Position numbers and translations under genes: made by a program. Positions 1 through 5,442 of a stretch of DNA of 7,791 nt are shown here, piece by piece. Source of the stretch: Candidatus Zixiibacteriota bacterium (GTDB taxonomy: Bacteria; Zixibacteria; MSB-5A5; GN15; FEB-12); NCBI GenBank assembly GCA_022564135.1, contig JADFLZ010000087.1, positions 1 through 7,791 of the forward strand, read 5' to 3'. The notes under the pieces are model-generated. The model worked only from the letters and a program-made list of their open reading frames with translations. It was not told the origin of the DNA and did no database searches. Positions within the stretch are counted from its first letter, which is position 1. Each line of letters opens with the position of its first letter.

Positions 1-512
1 TCAAGCTCAGAGTAATTGACGAAATAGAATATTTCCCGGGTGTGACAGTTGGTTTTACTTCGCAGGGGTTCGGTCCCTGGAACGACCAGCTCAAAAGGTA
101 TGCTTTTAAATCCCGCGGTTTTTTTGCTGTGGCCAGCAGAAGCTTTTATTTCTACACCTGGACCGCCGGCTGGCATGCCGGCTTTAATTATAGTCTGGAA
201 AGCGACATAGATGAAGACGGGGACATAAATTTCTTTGGCGGCTTTGATGCTACTTTCAGATACAACCTGGGCCTTACGGGTGAATATGATCTGGCCATAA
301 ACGATGACAAGTCTACCCTGCCCGACGGCACAACAAACAATTTTGGCGGCAAAGGACGGGGTTATTTCAATCTGTCACTCAGGTGGCTGTTCCATGACAA
401 TCTTGAACTGGAAGCAATTCTTAAGGACCTTTTTGTTAATCGAAAGGCGCAACTCGGGGAATCCATTACATTTACCAGAGAAGTAAGAATTACTTATATA
501 GAGCCTTTTTAG
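1..512 (+). CDS. Outer-membrane beta-barrel protein, C-terminal part (5' end outside window)
   Basis: The frame is open from base 3 to a TAG at 510-512 and gives about 169 residues of a protein that begins before the window. A GTG at 42-44 is internal, because the reading frame continues upstream of it. The sequence is a run of alternating polar/hydrophobic, aromatic-rich stretches (such as RGFFAVASRSFYFYTW, then FGGFDATFRYNLGLTGEYDL) separated by Gly/Asp/Asn turns. This is what transmembrane beta-strands and periplasmic turns look like. The last residue is Phe (ITYIEPF), the classic C-terminal signal for BAM-mediated insertion into the outer membrane. There are no helices or cysteines. I cannot name the family; it recalls barrels of the YjbH/porin-like type. 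It converges with the creatininase gene across 29 bases. Its function is unknown. Confidence 0.7.
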   Translation, partial: KLRVIDEIEYFPGVTVGFTSQGFGPWNDQLKRYAFKSRGFFAVASRSFYFYTWTAGWHAGFNYSLESDIDEDGDINFFGGFDATFRYNLGLTGEYDLAINDDKSTLPDGTTNNFGGKGRGYFNLSLRWLFHDNLELEAILKDLFVNRKAQLGESITFTREVRITYIEPF

Positions 513-515
513 AAA

Positions 516-538
516 TCTCTGTTTGAACTAACCAGAGA
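516..538. terminator. Weak hairpin between convergent genes
   Basis: A 6-bp inverted repeat (TCTCTG at 516-521, CAGAGA at 533-538) with an 11-nt loop fills most of the 29-bp gap between two convergent stop codons. It is followed by only a short T run on either strand (ACTTT on plus; ATTTCT on minus). The position suits a shared terminator, but the stem is short and the U-tract is poor. Confidence 0.3.
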
Positions 539-541
539 ACT

Positions 542-1276
542 TTAGAGTCCGAACTTTCGCCAGCGGCCTATAACCATCTCAGCAAACTCACCAACCATAT
601 CTACTACTTTATCGCGGTACTGTTTGGCTTTTTCACGGTCATATTCGGGATAGCCTTCGCCCGGCTTATAAAGTAGAACTGAGCCCGGAACCGGATAAAT
701 ATCACTGCCCGGCTTGAAAGTATAAGCCAGGTCGGGATCGTTATTCTCTTCGTCAACCAATGAGGGGTCGATAGCATGGACCATGGCGGTTTCATCGGTG
801 CCGGCGTGTCCTCCGGCATGGCCGAAAAATTTGTCGGTCATCTTCTCGCATAATTCCCACCAGTGTATTACTGCAATATTGGCATTCTGCTGGTAGTGGA
901 ACTCGTATGCTACCTGTTTTAGGGCAGCATTATTGCCGCCATGTCCGTTTAAAAGAATCACGTTATGAAATTTCGTGTCAATAAATGAATCCAGAATATC
1001 TCTGATAAACATCTGATAAGTTTCCGGCTGGATGGTAGAGCCGCCGTTGTACCTGTAAAGCGAGCGGGTGATGCCGTAGTTCACTATCGGCGCCACCAGC
1101 GCGTTTATTCGGTCGGCGATGCCGAAAGCTATCTCATTGGGAATATAATTGTCAGTACCTAGACAGGATGAACCGTGTGCTTCAACTGTGCCAACCGGTA
1201 GTATGACAGTATCAATCTGCTCCGGAACAAGTTTCTGGACTTTGAGCCAGCTTAATTTTTGAAGTTCCCGCTCCAT
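542..1276 (-). CDS. Creatininase-family metal-dependent amidohydrolase
   Basis: This 244-residue protein has the length and motifs of the creatininase/creatinine amidohydrolase superfamily. The superfamily includes creatininase, MftE, ArfB-type formamide hydrolases and FAPy deformylase, and uses a two-metal site to cleave small amide bonds in the cytoplasm. Visible motifs are LPVGTVEAHGSSCLGTD (residues 26-42, with candidate metal ligands Glu32, His34 and Asp42), NGHGGN (110-115, His112) and HAGTDETA (157-164, with Glu162 as the likely last ligand). The last motif is usually HAGxxETS, often with Glu at the position that is Thr160 here. The start is the ATG at 1276, with no recognisable SD. 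It lies 12 nt downstream of the DUF2064-like gene, so the two are probably co-transcribed. The substrate cannot be read from sequence, and no other mycofactocin, riboflavin or creatine pathway gene is present. Confidence 0.88.
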   Translation of the reverse strand: MERELQKLSWLKVQKLVPEQIDTVILPVGTVEAHGSSCLGTDNYIPNEIAFGIADRINALVAPIVNYGITRSLYRYNGGSTIQPETYQMFIRDILDSFIDTKFHNVILLNGHGGNNAALKQVAYEFHYQQNANIAVIHWWELCEKMTDKFFGHAGGHAGTDETAMVHAIDPSLVDEENNDPDLAYTFKPGSDIYPVPGSVLLYKPGEGYPEYDREKAKQYRDKVVDMVGEFAEMVIGRWRKFGL

Positions 1277-1288
1277 ATCTATATCAAA

Positions 1289-2038
1289 TCAATTTTCCAG
1301 CTTACCCAAGAGTCGTTCCATGACCAGTTCAGTTTCGTGGGCGGTTGATTCATCACCTTCTATTCTGAACTGATTAATATCACGTACCATTACTTCCAGA
1401 TAATCCGGTGTCTCCACAGCGTACCAGATTTCAAGTTCAGACCATACCAGACCTTTGTCTTCGAGCGCTCTGGCCACCTCGTTATATATCGAAGGAGATT
1501 TCCAGTCGAATTCCGAAAGCTTAATATGATAAGATTTTGACATTCCTATAACATAGTAGCGGCCATCGGGAGTCGGGCCGAAGACTGCATCAGATTTTTT
1601 CAGGAGCTGCAAGGCCGTCTCTATTTTCTGTCGTGATACGGTCGGGCTGCGGCTGCCAATAACTAAAACACTTTCATAACCGCATGAAAAGCAGTCCTCG
1701 AAAAGTTTCTCTATTCTGATGCCCCAGCGTTCTTTGGACATTTCAGATAATTTCAGCCGGCGCTTAATCTCAGATGATATCTTTTCAGGTGCCTTTTTCT
1801 TTACATATTCAGTTACGATTTTTACCAGCTTATTACGTTCGGAGCTGCCAATATAGTACAGACGAATATCGGTATCTTCTACTTTGAGCGCATTAATAAT
1901 CGTGTCGGTGATAAAAGCCTGATGCAGATACTTCAGGTCAGCACCCTGTATAGCACCGAAGTCCATCGACGAACCATCCTCAAATGGTTCCTGAATGCAA
2001 ACCGCTATTACCTGTCCTTTTTTCTTCTTTGGAGTCAT
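1289..2038 (-). CDS. DUF2064 / glycosyltransferase-A-like protein with degraded active site
   Basis: This 249-residue protein follows the order of the DUF2064 (TIGR04282-type) nucleotidyl/glycosyl-transferase-like fold. It has an N-terminal beta-strand (VIAVCIQEP, 10-18), AFITDTI (41-47), VLVIGSRSPTVS (124-135), DAVFGPTPDGRYYVIGM (150-166) and AVETPDYLEVM near the end. Typical members read liGsDxPxl, GPaxDGGYyLiG and DvDTpeDL. Here the metal-binding Asp is Arg130, the Gly-Gly is Gly-Arg (159-160), and Asp-Thr-Pro is Glu-Thr-Pro. The N-terminal KTRL-like nucleotide-binding segment is also not recognisable, so catalysis is doubtful. The ATG at 2038 was chosen as start; an in-frame GTG three codons upstream is possible. 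It is the first gene of a pair with the creatininase-family gene, behind its own promoter. Confidence 0.7.
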   Translation of the reverse strand: MTPKKKKGQVIAVCIQEPFEDGSSMDFGAIQGADLKYLHQAFITDTIINALKVEDTDIRLYYIGSSERNKLVKIVTEYVKKKAPEKISSEIKRRLKLSEMSKERWGIRIEKLFEDCFSCGYESVLVIGSRSPTVSRQKIETALQLLKKSDAVFGPTPDGRYYVIGMSKSYHIKLSEFDWKSPSIYNEVARALEDKGLVWSELEIWYAVETPDYLEVMVRDINQFRIEGDESTAHETELVMERLLGKLEN

Positions 2039-2046
2039 ATTTTTTC

Positions 2047-2058
2047 ACGCTACAGCGT
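2047..2058. repeat. Short palindrome in the 5' leader of the DUF2064-like gene
   Basis: ACGCT-AC-AGCGT is a perfect 5-bp inverted repeat with a 2-bp centre. It lies between the predicted transcription start (near 2064) and the ATG at 2038. It could be an operator half-site pair or a small leader hairpin; a repeat this short can also arise by chance. Confidence 0.3.
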
Positions 2059-2070
2059 TTATTGATTGCT

Positions 2071-2100
2071 AATATACTGAAAACAGCGGGGGACAGTCAA
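2071..2100 (-). promoter_or_regulatory. Sigma70-like promoter for the DUF2064-creatininase pair
   Basis: Read on the minus strand: -35 TTGACT (2095-2100, 5/6 to consensus), an 18-bp spacer, and -10 TATATT (2071-2076, 5/6). Transcription would start near 2064, giving a leader of about 26 nt. No recognisable SD lies in that leader. Confidence 0.6.
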
Positions 2101-2148
2101 GGCGACCTGCGAAAAATAATCTGTATATTTTTATAAGGGTAAAGTCGT

Positions 2149-2892
2149 TTAGCCGACATTTTGCAAGGCAGGGAATAAATCTAACATAAAGTTTGAGATG
2201 ACCACCAGTAAGTTAAAGAATATTAACACGCCGACTATCATCAGCAAACCGCCCGAGATAATCTCAACAGCTCTGAAATGCCGTTTTATAAAACCAAAGG
2301 CTCCGATTAAATAGTTGAACAAAAGAGCAGTAAGTATAAACGGCACACCCAGTCCGGCTGAATAGAAAGCCAGAAGTATGACGCCGGAAGTGACCGAGTC
2401 CTGCTGAGCGGCCAGGGTCAAAATTGTGCCAAGAATCGGACCAATGCAGGGCGTCCATCCAAAAGCGAAAGCGATACCAATAACGACAGAACCGATTATC
2501 CCCATCTTTTTGCTGCGAGTATTAAATCTCTTTTCATAATTGAGAGCTTTTATCTTAAAAACTCCGGCTACATGCAGGCCGAACAAAAACACCAAGACAC
2601 CGGCCACTTTGTTAAACCAGCCAATGTATTGCTGCAGCATTTCACCCAGCCAGGTTGCTGTAGCTCCCAAAAGAATAAATACTAAAGAAAATCCGAGCAC
2701 AAAAAAGAACGTGTTAATAACAACCCGAAACATATGTTCTTTTGATTTTTCCTTTGAGCTCAAATCTTCAATTGAAACGCCGGAAATAAAAGACAGGTAG
2801 CCCGGAATAAGGGGCAATACGCAGGGAGATATAAACGACAGGAACCCGGCAAATATGGCGGTTGGAATTTCTATGGTCGGCTGATCAAACAT
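2149..2892 (-). CDS. ccdA: Cytochrome c biogenesis / thiol-disulfide transporter CcdA
   Basis: This inner-membrane protein of the CcdA/DsbD-beta family (247 residues, typical length) moves reducing equivalents from cytoplasmic thioredoxin to periplasmic thiol partners, used for apocytochrome c maturation or disulfide reduction. Six hydrophobic segments are visible, at about 11-38, 55-80, 92-112, 131-161, 168-198 and 207-232. The two redox cysteines sit in the family motifs SFISPCVLPLIPGYLSF (Cys24) and GWTPCIGPILG (Cys149). The pseudo-symmetric halves each carry the Pro-Cys signature. The ATG at 2892 is at the expected N-terminus; it has no SD, and a promoter sits so close that the mRNA may be leaderless. 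No periplasmic TlpA/ResA partner is in this window. trxA about 2.5 kb away may supply electrons. Confidence 0.93.
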   Translation of the reverse strand: MFDQPTIEIPTAIFAGFLSFISPCVLPLIPGYLSFISGVSIEDLSSKEKSKEHMFRVVINTFFFVLGFSLVFILLGATATWLGEMLQQYIGWFNKVAGVLVFLFGLHVAGVFKIKALNYEKRFNTRSKKMGIIGSVVIGIAFAFGWTPCIGPILGTILTLAAQQDSVTSGVILLAFYSAGLGVPFILTALLFNYLIGAFGFIKRHFRAVEIISGGLLMIVGVLIFFNLLVVISNFMLDLFPALQNVG

Positions 2893-2898
2893 TAATTT

Positions 2899-2928
2899 AT
2901 CATACTCAAATAGAAGTCAGTTAGTCAA
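2899..2928 (-). promoter_or_regulatory. Promoter of ccdA, probably giving a leaderless transcript
   Basis: On the minus strand: -35 TTGACT (2923-2928), an 18-bp spacer, and -10 TATGAT (2899-2904, 5/6). Only six bases separate the -10 from the ATG at 2892, so a start at the usual distance would fall on or beside the initiation codon. The lack of any SD fits this. Confidence 0.55.
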
Positions 2929-2982
2929 TCAAATAAATTTTTGTATATATTATATTCTACAATGATTAGAACAGCAAAGACC

Positions 2983-4182
2983 CTACTTGGAGTTCCTCGC
3001 TTTGGAAACTATTTCATTTTTAAGCAGAGACATTAATTTTTGTGCGTCTATTTTGTTGGCTATTCTCTCAGCTACCCGGTCGGCCAATTCTGAAACAAAC
3101 TGGCGCGTAAAGACTTCGACCTGGTCAATGGTTATATTTTCGACAGGGTCGCTCGAAACAACTGCCGGCTTGGCAGTAGCTGCGGGTTTGCTTTTGGTGT
3201 CAATTACATTCCTGGAGCTCTCGCTGCCAAAGCTTTCAACTTCTTTTTTGAATTCTTCAATAAATTTCTCTACCCCGCCCGGCTTTTTGCCAGCTGTGGT
3301 TTTTCCGGAATCAGATGATTTTTTGCCGGGAACAGAAACCCGTTCAAGCTGGTCAGACGTTTTTGTTACTTTCAGGCTATCGGATTGGGAAGCGGCTTTC
3401 TGTTTCTTGGTGCTTTTTGGATCTATGACATCATTCTTCATTTCGTTCACAAACCAGTCATAGTCATGGTCTGCGTTCTCATTAACATTTTCCAGAAGAG
3501 ACTCATCTCCCAGCCCAAACTGATCGTGACCGCTGACGATATCAAGTTTACCTGTTTTTGATGGAGCCGGCTTGCCGGACTTTTTGATTTTGCCGGACTT
3601 CGCGTCCAAATTAACCGAACCAATCTGACCGGAAATATCAGTATCATCTTCGACATGATCAATCCCGATCATTTTCTCAACTACCTTTTTCTTCTTTCTT
3701 ACTTTAGTAGTATCACCCTGGTTCATGACTTCGGAATCAGTGACATCAATCTGATCCAGTCCCAGAGCCTCGTCAAGAAGTTCATCTTCCAGGCTTTCGC
3801 CCAGGGGATTATCAGCATCATCTTTGGGCTTTTTTGAATCATTAGCCATATCATATATTTTCGACAATAAATCGCTCGGATCAAGGGGTAAATTAACTTT
3901 AATTTGACCTGTAAATCCGGATTCATTTTCATCAGTAAGGAGAATCACCGGAATCGTGGAAAGTGCCGGTTCTGCCTGTAAACCCTGAATAAATCTGGAC
4001 TTGTCTTTTCCCGGCAATGAGCTATTGGCAATTATCAGATGGGGTTTGCTATGTTCCAGAACCTGAAAGGCCTTATCGCCGGATGAGACAGCAATTACTT
4101 CAAAACCGTTCTGCCTTAAAACTGTTTCTGCGGCTACTCTGGTGATATCAGAATTCTCCGCTATTAAGACTCTTTTTCTCAT
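2983..4182 (-). CDS. Pseudo-receiver protein with long disordered linker (FrzS-like architecture)
   Basis: This 399-residue protein has an N-terminal CheY-like receiver domain (about 1-112). It carries the hydrophobic strands VLIA, HLIIAN and IPVILLT, and Thr83 at the conserved Ser/Thr position. The phospho-acceptor position is Asn53 (LIIANSSLP instead of LIIxDxxLP). The acidic pair is Glu9-Asn10, and the Lys-Pro near the end is Leu98-Pro99. It therefore probably cannot be phosphorylated. Residues 113-345 are charged, Lys/Asp/Ser-rich and likely disordered. They contain two similar short helices, WFVNEMKNDV (243-252) and KFIEEFKKEV (306-315). The C-terminus (347-396) is a predicted amphipathic helix pair ending AERIANKIDAQKLMSLL. 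There is no DNA-binding domain. The start ATG overlaps the rhomboid stop by 4 nt (ATGA), so translation is coupled. The role is unknown; a signalling or localisation scaffold is likely. Confidence 0.8.
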   Translation of the reverse strand: MRKRVLIAENSDITRVAAETVLRQNGFEVIAVSSGDKAFQVLEHSKPHLIIANSSLPGKDKSRFIQGLQAEPALSTIPVILLTDENESGFTGQIKVNLPLDPSDLLSKIYDMANDSKKPKDDADNPLGESLEDELLDEALGLDQIDVTDSEVMNQGDTTKVRKKKKVVEKMIGIDHVEDDTDISGQIGSVNLDAKSGKIKKSGKPAPSKTGKLDIVSGHDQFGLGDESLLENVNENADHDYDWFVNEMKNDVIDPKSTKKQKAASQSDSLKVTKTSDQLERVSVPGKKSSDSGKTTAGKKPGGVEKFIEEFKKEVESFGSESSRNVIDTKSKPAATAKPAVVSSDPVENITIDQVEVFTRQFVSELADRVAERIANKIDAQKLMSLLKNEIVSKARNSK

Positions 4183-5018
4183 TGTATGGTTTCGTCGGAG
4201 CTCTTTTCTTCGGACATATGAGAAGAGGTGTCTTCAAGAAACTTTCTATCTTCGCGAGAGATATTATCAATACCAACATCGCTTATTTTATCAAGAATTT
4301 CATCAACCCGTTTCATGGTATCTTCTGCTTTAAGGCGGTTTTTCTCGAATTTTGCCTCTTGCTTTTTGTGACGAAAATTTTTGAGCACATCTCCAAATCT
4401 GGAAATTCGCCAGTTAGCTTTGACAAAAATAAGCCCAAAAATTGCACCCCCAAGATGAGCAAAATGCGCAATATCTCCCCCGCCAGCCATAAAGCCCAAA
4501 ATCATAAAGCCGGGGATTGCCCATTTTACTTTGACAGGGAACAAGAAATAAATGTAGAGGTATCTATTTGGAAACAGCAGCCAGTAAGCTATCAAGACGC
4601 CGTATACTGCTCCTGAAGCGCCTATTACCGGAAATGGCAGCTCTGGCTGAAATATAAGAGTCAATATCGCCCCGGACAGACCGGCTAAAATATAGAATTT
4701 GGCAAAAGATTTCTTGCCCCAGGTGAATTCGATCTCTGTTCCAAACATCCATAAGGCAAACATATTAAAAAAGATGTGCCAGAAGTTTGCATGCAGAAAC
4801 ATGTAGGTGAATGGCTGAAAAAGCAGGTTTGGAAATTCTGCAAAAAATCTGGCTGGAGTCAAACCCAAAATATTGCTCAGAGGATAGCCGGCCAGCGACT
4901 GAATCATAAATATCGCTAAGTTGCTAATCAGCATCAGTTTGATGAATGGAGATACTGCCCCCGGGCCAATGCTTAGCCCACGGTATCCACCGCCCCCGCT
5001 GTAATTATTAAAACGCAT
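4179..5018 (-). CDS. Rhomboid-family intramembrane serine protease
   Basis: This 279-residue rhomboid cleaves membrane-spanning substrates within the bilayer. The catalytic dyad is visible: GASGAVYG gives Ser135 and AHFAHLGG gives His188. The HANFWHIFFN block (76-85) supplies His76, His81 and Asn85, which stabilise the oxyanion. Trp-Gly (100-101) and Gly-rich helices follow the usual six-helix core, about residues 24-200. A soluble tail (about 205-279) contains VDEILDKISDVGIDNISREDRKFL, resembling the small helical domain (DUF6576 type) often attached to bacterial rhomboids. The N-terminus is Gly-rich. The ATG at 5018 has no SD. It is 49 nt downstream of the candidate selenoprotein and overlaps the pseudo-receiver gene, so all three look like one transcription unit. 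The active-site residues are intact. Confidence 0.92.
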   Translation of the reverse strand: MRFNNYSGGGGYRGLSIGPGAVSPFIKLMLISNLAIFMIQSLAGYPLSNILGLTPARFFAEFPNLLFQPFTYMFLHANFWHIFFNMFALWMFGTEIEFTWGKKSFAKFYILAGLSGAILTLIFQPELPFPVIGASGAVYGVLIAYWLLFPNRYLYIYFLFPVKVKWAIPGFMILGFMAGGGDIAHFAHLGGAIFGLIFVKANWRISRFGDVLKNFRHKKQEAKFEKNRLKAEDTMKRVDEILDKISDVGIDNISREDRKFLEDTSSHMSEEKSSDETIQ

Positions 5019-5067
5019 ATCTATTATTATCGGCTGTCAGGCCTTGAAGATATAAATTTTATTTTCG

Positions 5068-5265
5068 TTAGTCAGCTCTTTCTGAAGAGTCCTTAGGTTC
5101 ATCATTACCATTAGTTTGCTTCCTGTTTTTGTCATCTTCCACCGGAAGATATTCTGCCGGAGGTCCTCAGCCACCGCCCAGCCCCATTTTGGGGAAAACC
5201 CTGGTTATCAGCAGATACCAGGCAATAAGGAATATCAGCAGAAATATTATGTCAGTCCAGTTCAT
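5068..5265 (-). CDS. Candidate small membrane selenoprotein (UGA at codon 33), SelK-like layout
   Basis: The frame runs from ATG (5263-5265) to TAA (5068-5070), 65 residues if the single in-frame TGA at 5167-5169 is read as selenocysteine. Residues 1-21 start MNWTDIIFLLIFLIAWYLL, one transmembrane helix. Arg22 and Lys26 follow, so the positive-inside rule predicts N-out/C-in. Residues 27-36 read MGLGGG-U-GPP, placing Sec33 on the cytoplasmic face. Residues 37-65 are a hydrophilic, charged tail. A SECIS-like hairpin begins 16 nt after the TGA. A weak AAAGAG lies 4 nt before the ATG. It heads an operon with the rhomboid gene. Eukaryotic SelK and SelS share the layout of one helix plus a C-terminal Gly-Gly-Sec-Gly. 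The alternative is a plain 32-residue membrane peptide ending at TGA; the hairpin and the polar downstream frame argue against that but do not exclude it. Confidence 0.62.
5134..5150 (-). promoter_or_regulatory. Candidate bacterial SECIS element downstream of in-frame UGA
   Basis: On the minus strand, ATCTTCC (5150-5144), loop GGT (5143-5141), then GGAAGAT (5140-5134) form a perfect 7-bp stem with a 3-nt loop, plus a possible U-G pair at the base. The loop begins 24 nt after the UGA at 5167-5169. Known bacterial SECIS elements place a small, G-starting apical loop about 16-37 nt after UGA, and the E. coli fdhF loop has the same GGU motif that SelB reads. There is no obvious bulged U as in E. 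coli. Confidence 0.6.
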
Positions 5266-5309
5266 TATGCTCTTTATACTCTTTCGTTAAAGTTCGGCTA
5301 AGTCAATAT

Positions 5310-5339
5310 AATATAGAAGCTTCTAATAATTTAAAACAA
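5310..5339 (-). promoter_or_regulatory. Possible promoter of the selenoprotein-rhomboid-receiver operon
   Basis: On the minus strand: -10 TATATT (5310-5315, 5/6) and a weak -35 TTGTTT (5334-5339, 3/6), spacer 18. The start would be near 5303, with a leader of about 38 nt. A second TATATT overlaps at 5305-5310. A TATAAA nearer the gene (7 nt before the ATG) is an alternative that would give a leaderless message. The upstream trxA terminator implies that some promoter must lie between 5266 and 5388. Confidence 0.4.
5314..5325. repeat. 12-bp perfect palindrome in the promoter spacer
   Basis: TAGAAGCTTCTA is its own reverse complement. It lies between the proposed -35 and -10 of the selenoprotein operon and overlaps the -10 by two bases, a typical place for a repressor or MerR-type activator site. 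No second copy was noticed in the window. The function is inferred from position only. Confidence 0.35.
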
Positions 5340-5387
5340 ATTGCAGCTGTAAAGTTCCTTGCTTGAAAACATCTGCAAATAAGTAAT

Positions 5388-5427
5388 AAAAAAAACCGGC
5401 AGAGATTGGTTCTCTTGCCGGTTTTTT
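5388..5427 (-). terminator. Strong intrinsic terminator of trxA (hairpin usable in both directions)
   Basis: The arms AAAAAACCGGCA (5390-5401) and TGCCGGTTTTTT (5416-5427) pair perfectly. They continue as GAGA/TCTC with one bulged T (5415) and a 5-nt loop (5406-5410). On the minus strand the GC stem is followed by eight T (5395-5388), the classic Rho-independent form. It starts 15 nt after the trxA stop. It separates trxA from the selenoprotein operon. Confidence 0.92.
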
Positions 5428-5442
5428 GAAAAATATTGAACT

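Noticed and set aside
542..2038. A mycofactocin or creatinine degradation locus, because of the creatininase-family gene
   Set aside because: No mycofactocin precursor, radical SAM gene, creatinase or transporter is near, and the family is broad.
2141..2160. Possible ccdA terminator hairpin (GTCG...CGAC)
   Set aside because: The stem is only 4 bp before a mismatch and is not followed by a T tract on the minus strand.
2940..2965. AT-rich inverted repeat (TTGTA...TACAA) after the pseudo-receiver gene as a terminator
   Set aside because: It is made of A-T pairs with an ambiguous loop and an interrupted T run. Such repeats are expected in AT-rich spacers.
2987..3463. Plus-strand open frame of 158 codons opposite the pseudo-receiver gene
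   Set aside because: It is the reverse complement of a low-complexity coding region. The Ser/Leu-rich product has no motif, and the minus-strand frame has a clear receiver domain.
4182..4616. Plus-strand open frame of 144 codons opposite the rhomboid gene
   Set aside because: It is a shadow of an unmistakable rhomboid with intact catalytic residues on the other strand.
5019..5067. A separate small gene or riboswitch between the candidate selenoprotein and the rhomboid gene
   Set aside because: The gap is only 49 nt, AT-rich, with no stable fold or start with SD.
5167..5169. The in-frame TGA as a sequencing error or a pseudogene stop
   Set aside because: A well-placed SECIS-like hairpin and the Gly-Gly-Gly/Gly context give a functional reading, and the rest of the frame is clean. 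It is not fully excluded without homologues.
5116..5301. Plus-strand open frame opposite the candidate selenoprotein
   Set aside because: It is antisense to the small gene, crosses the promoter region, has no SD and shows no recognisable domain.
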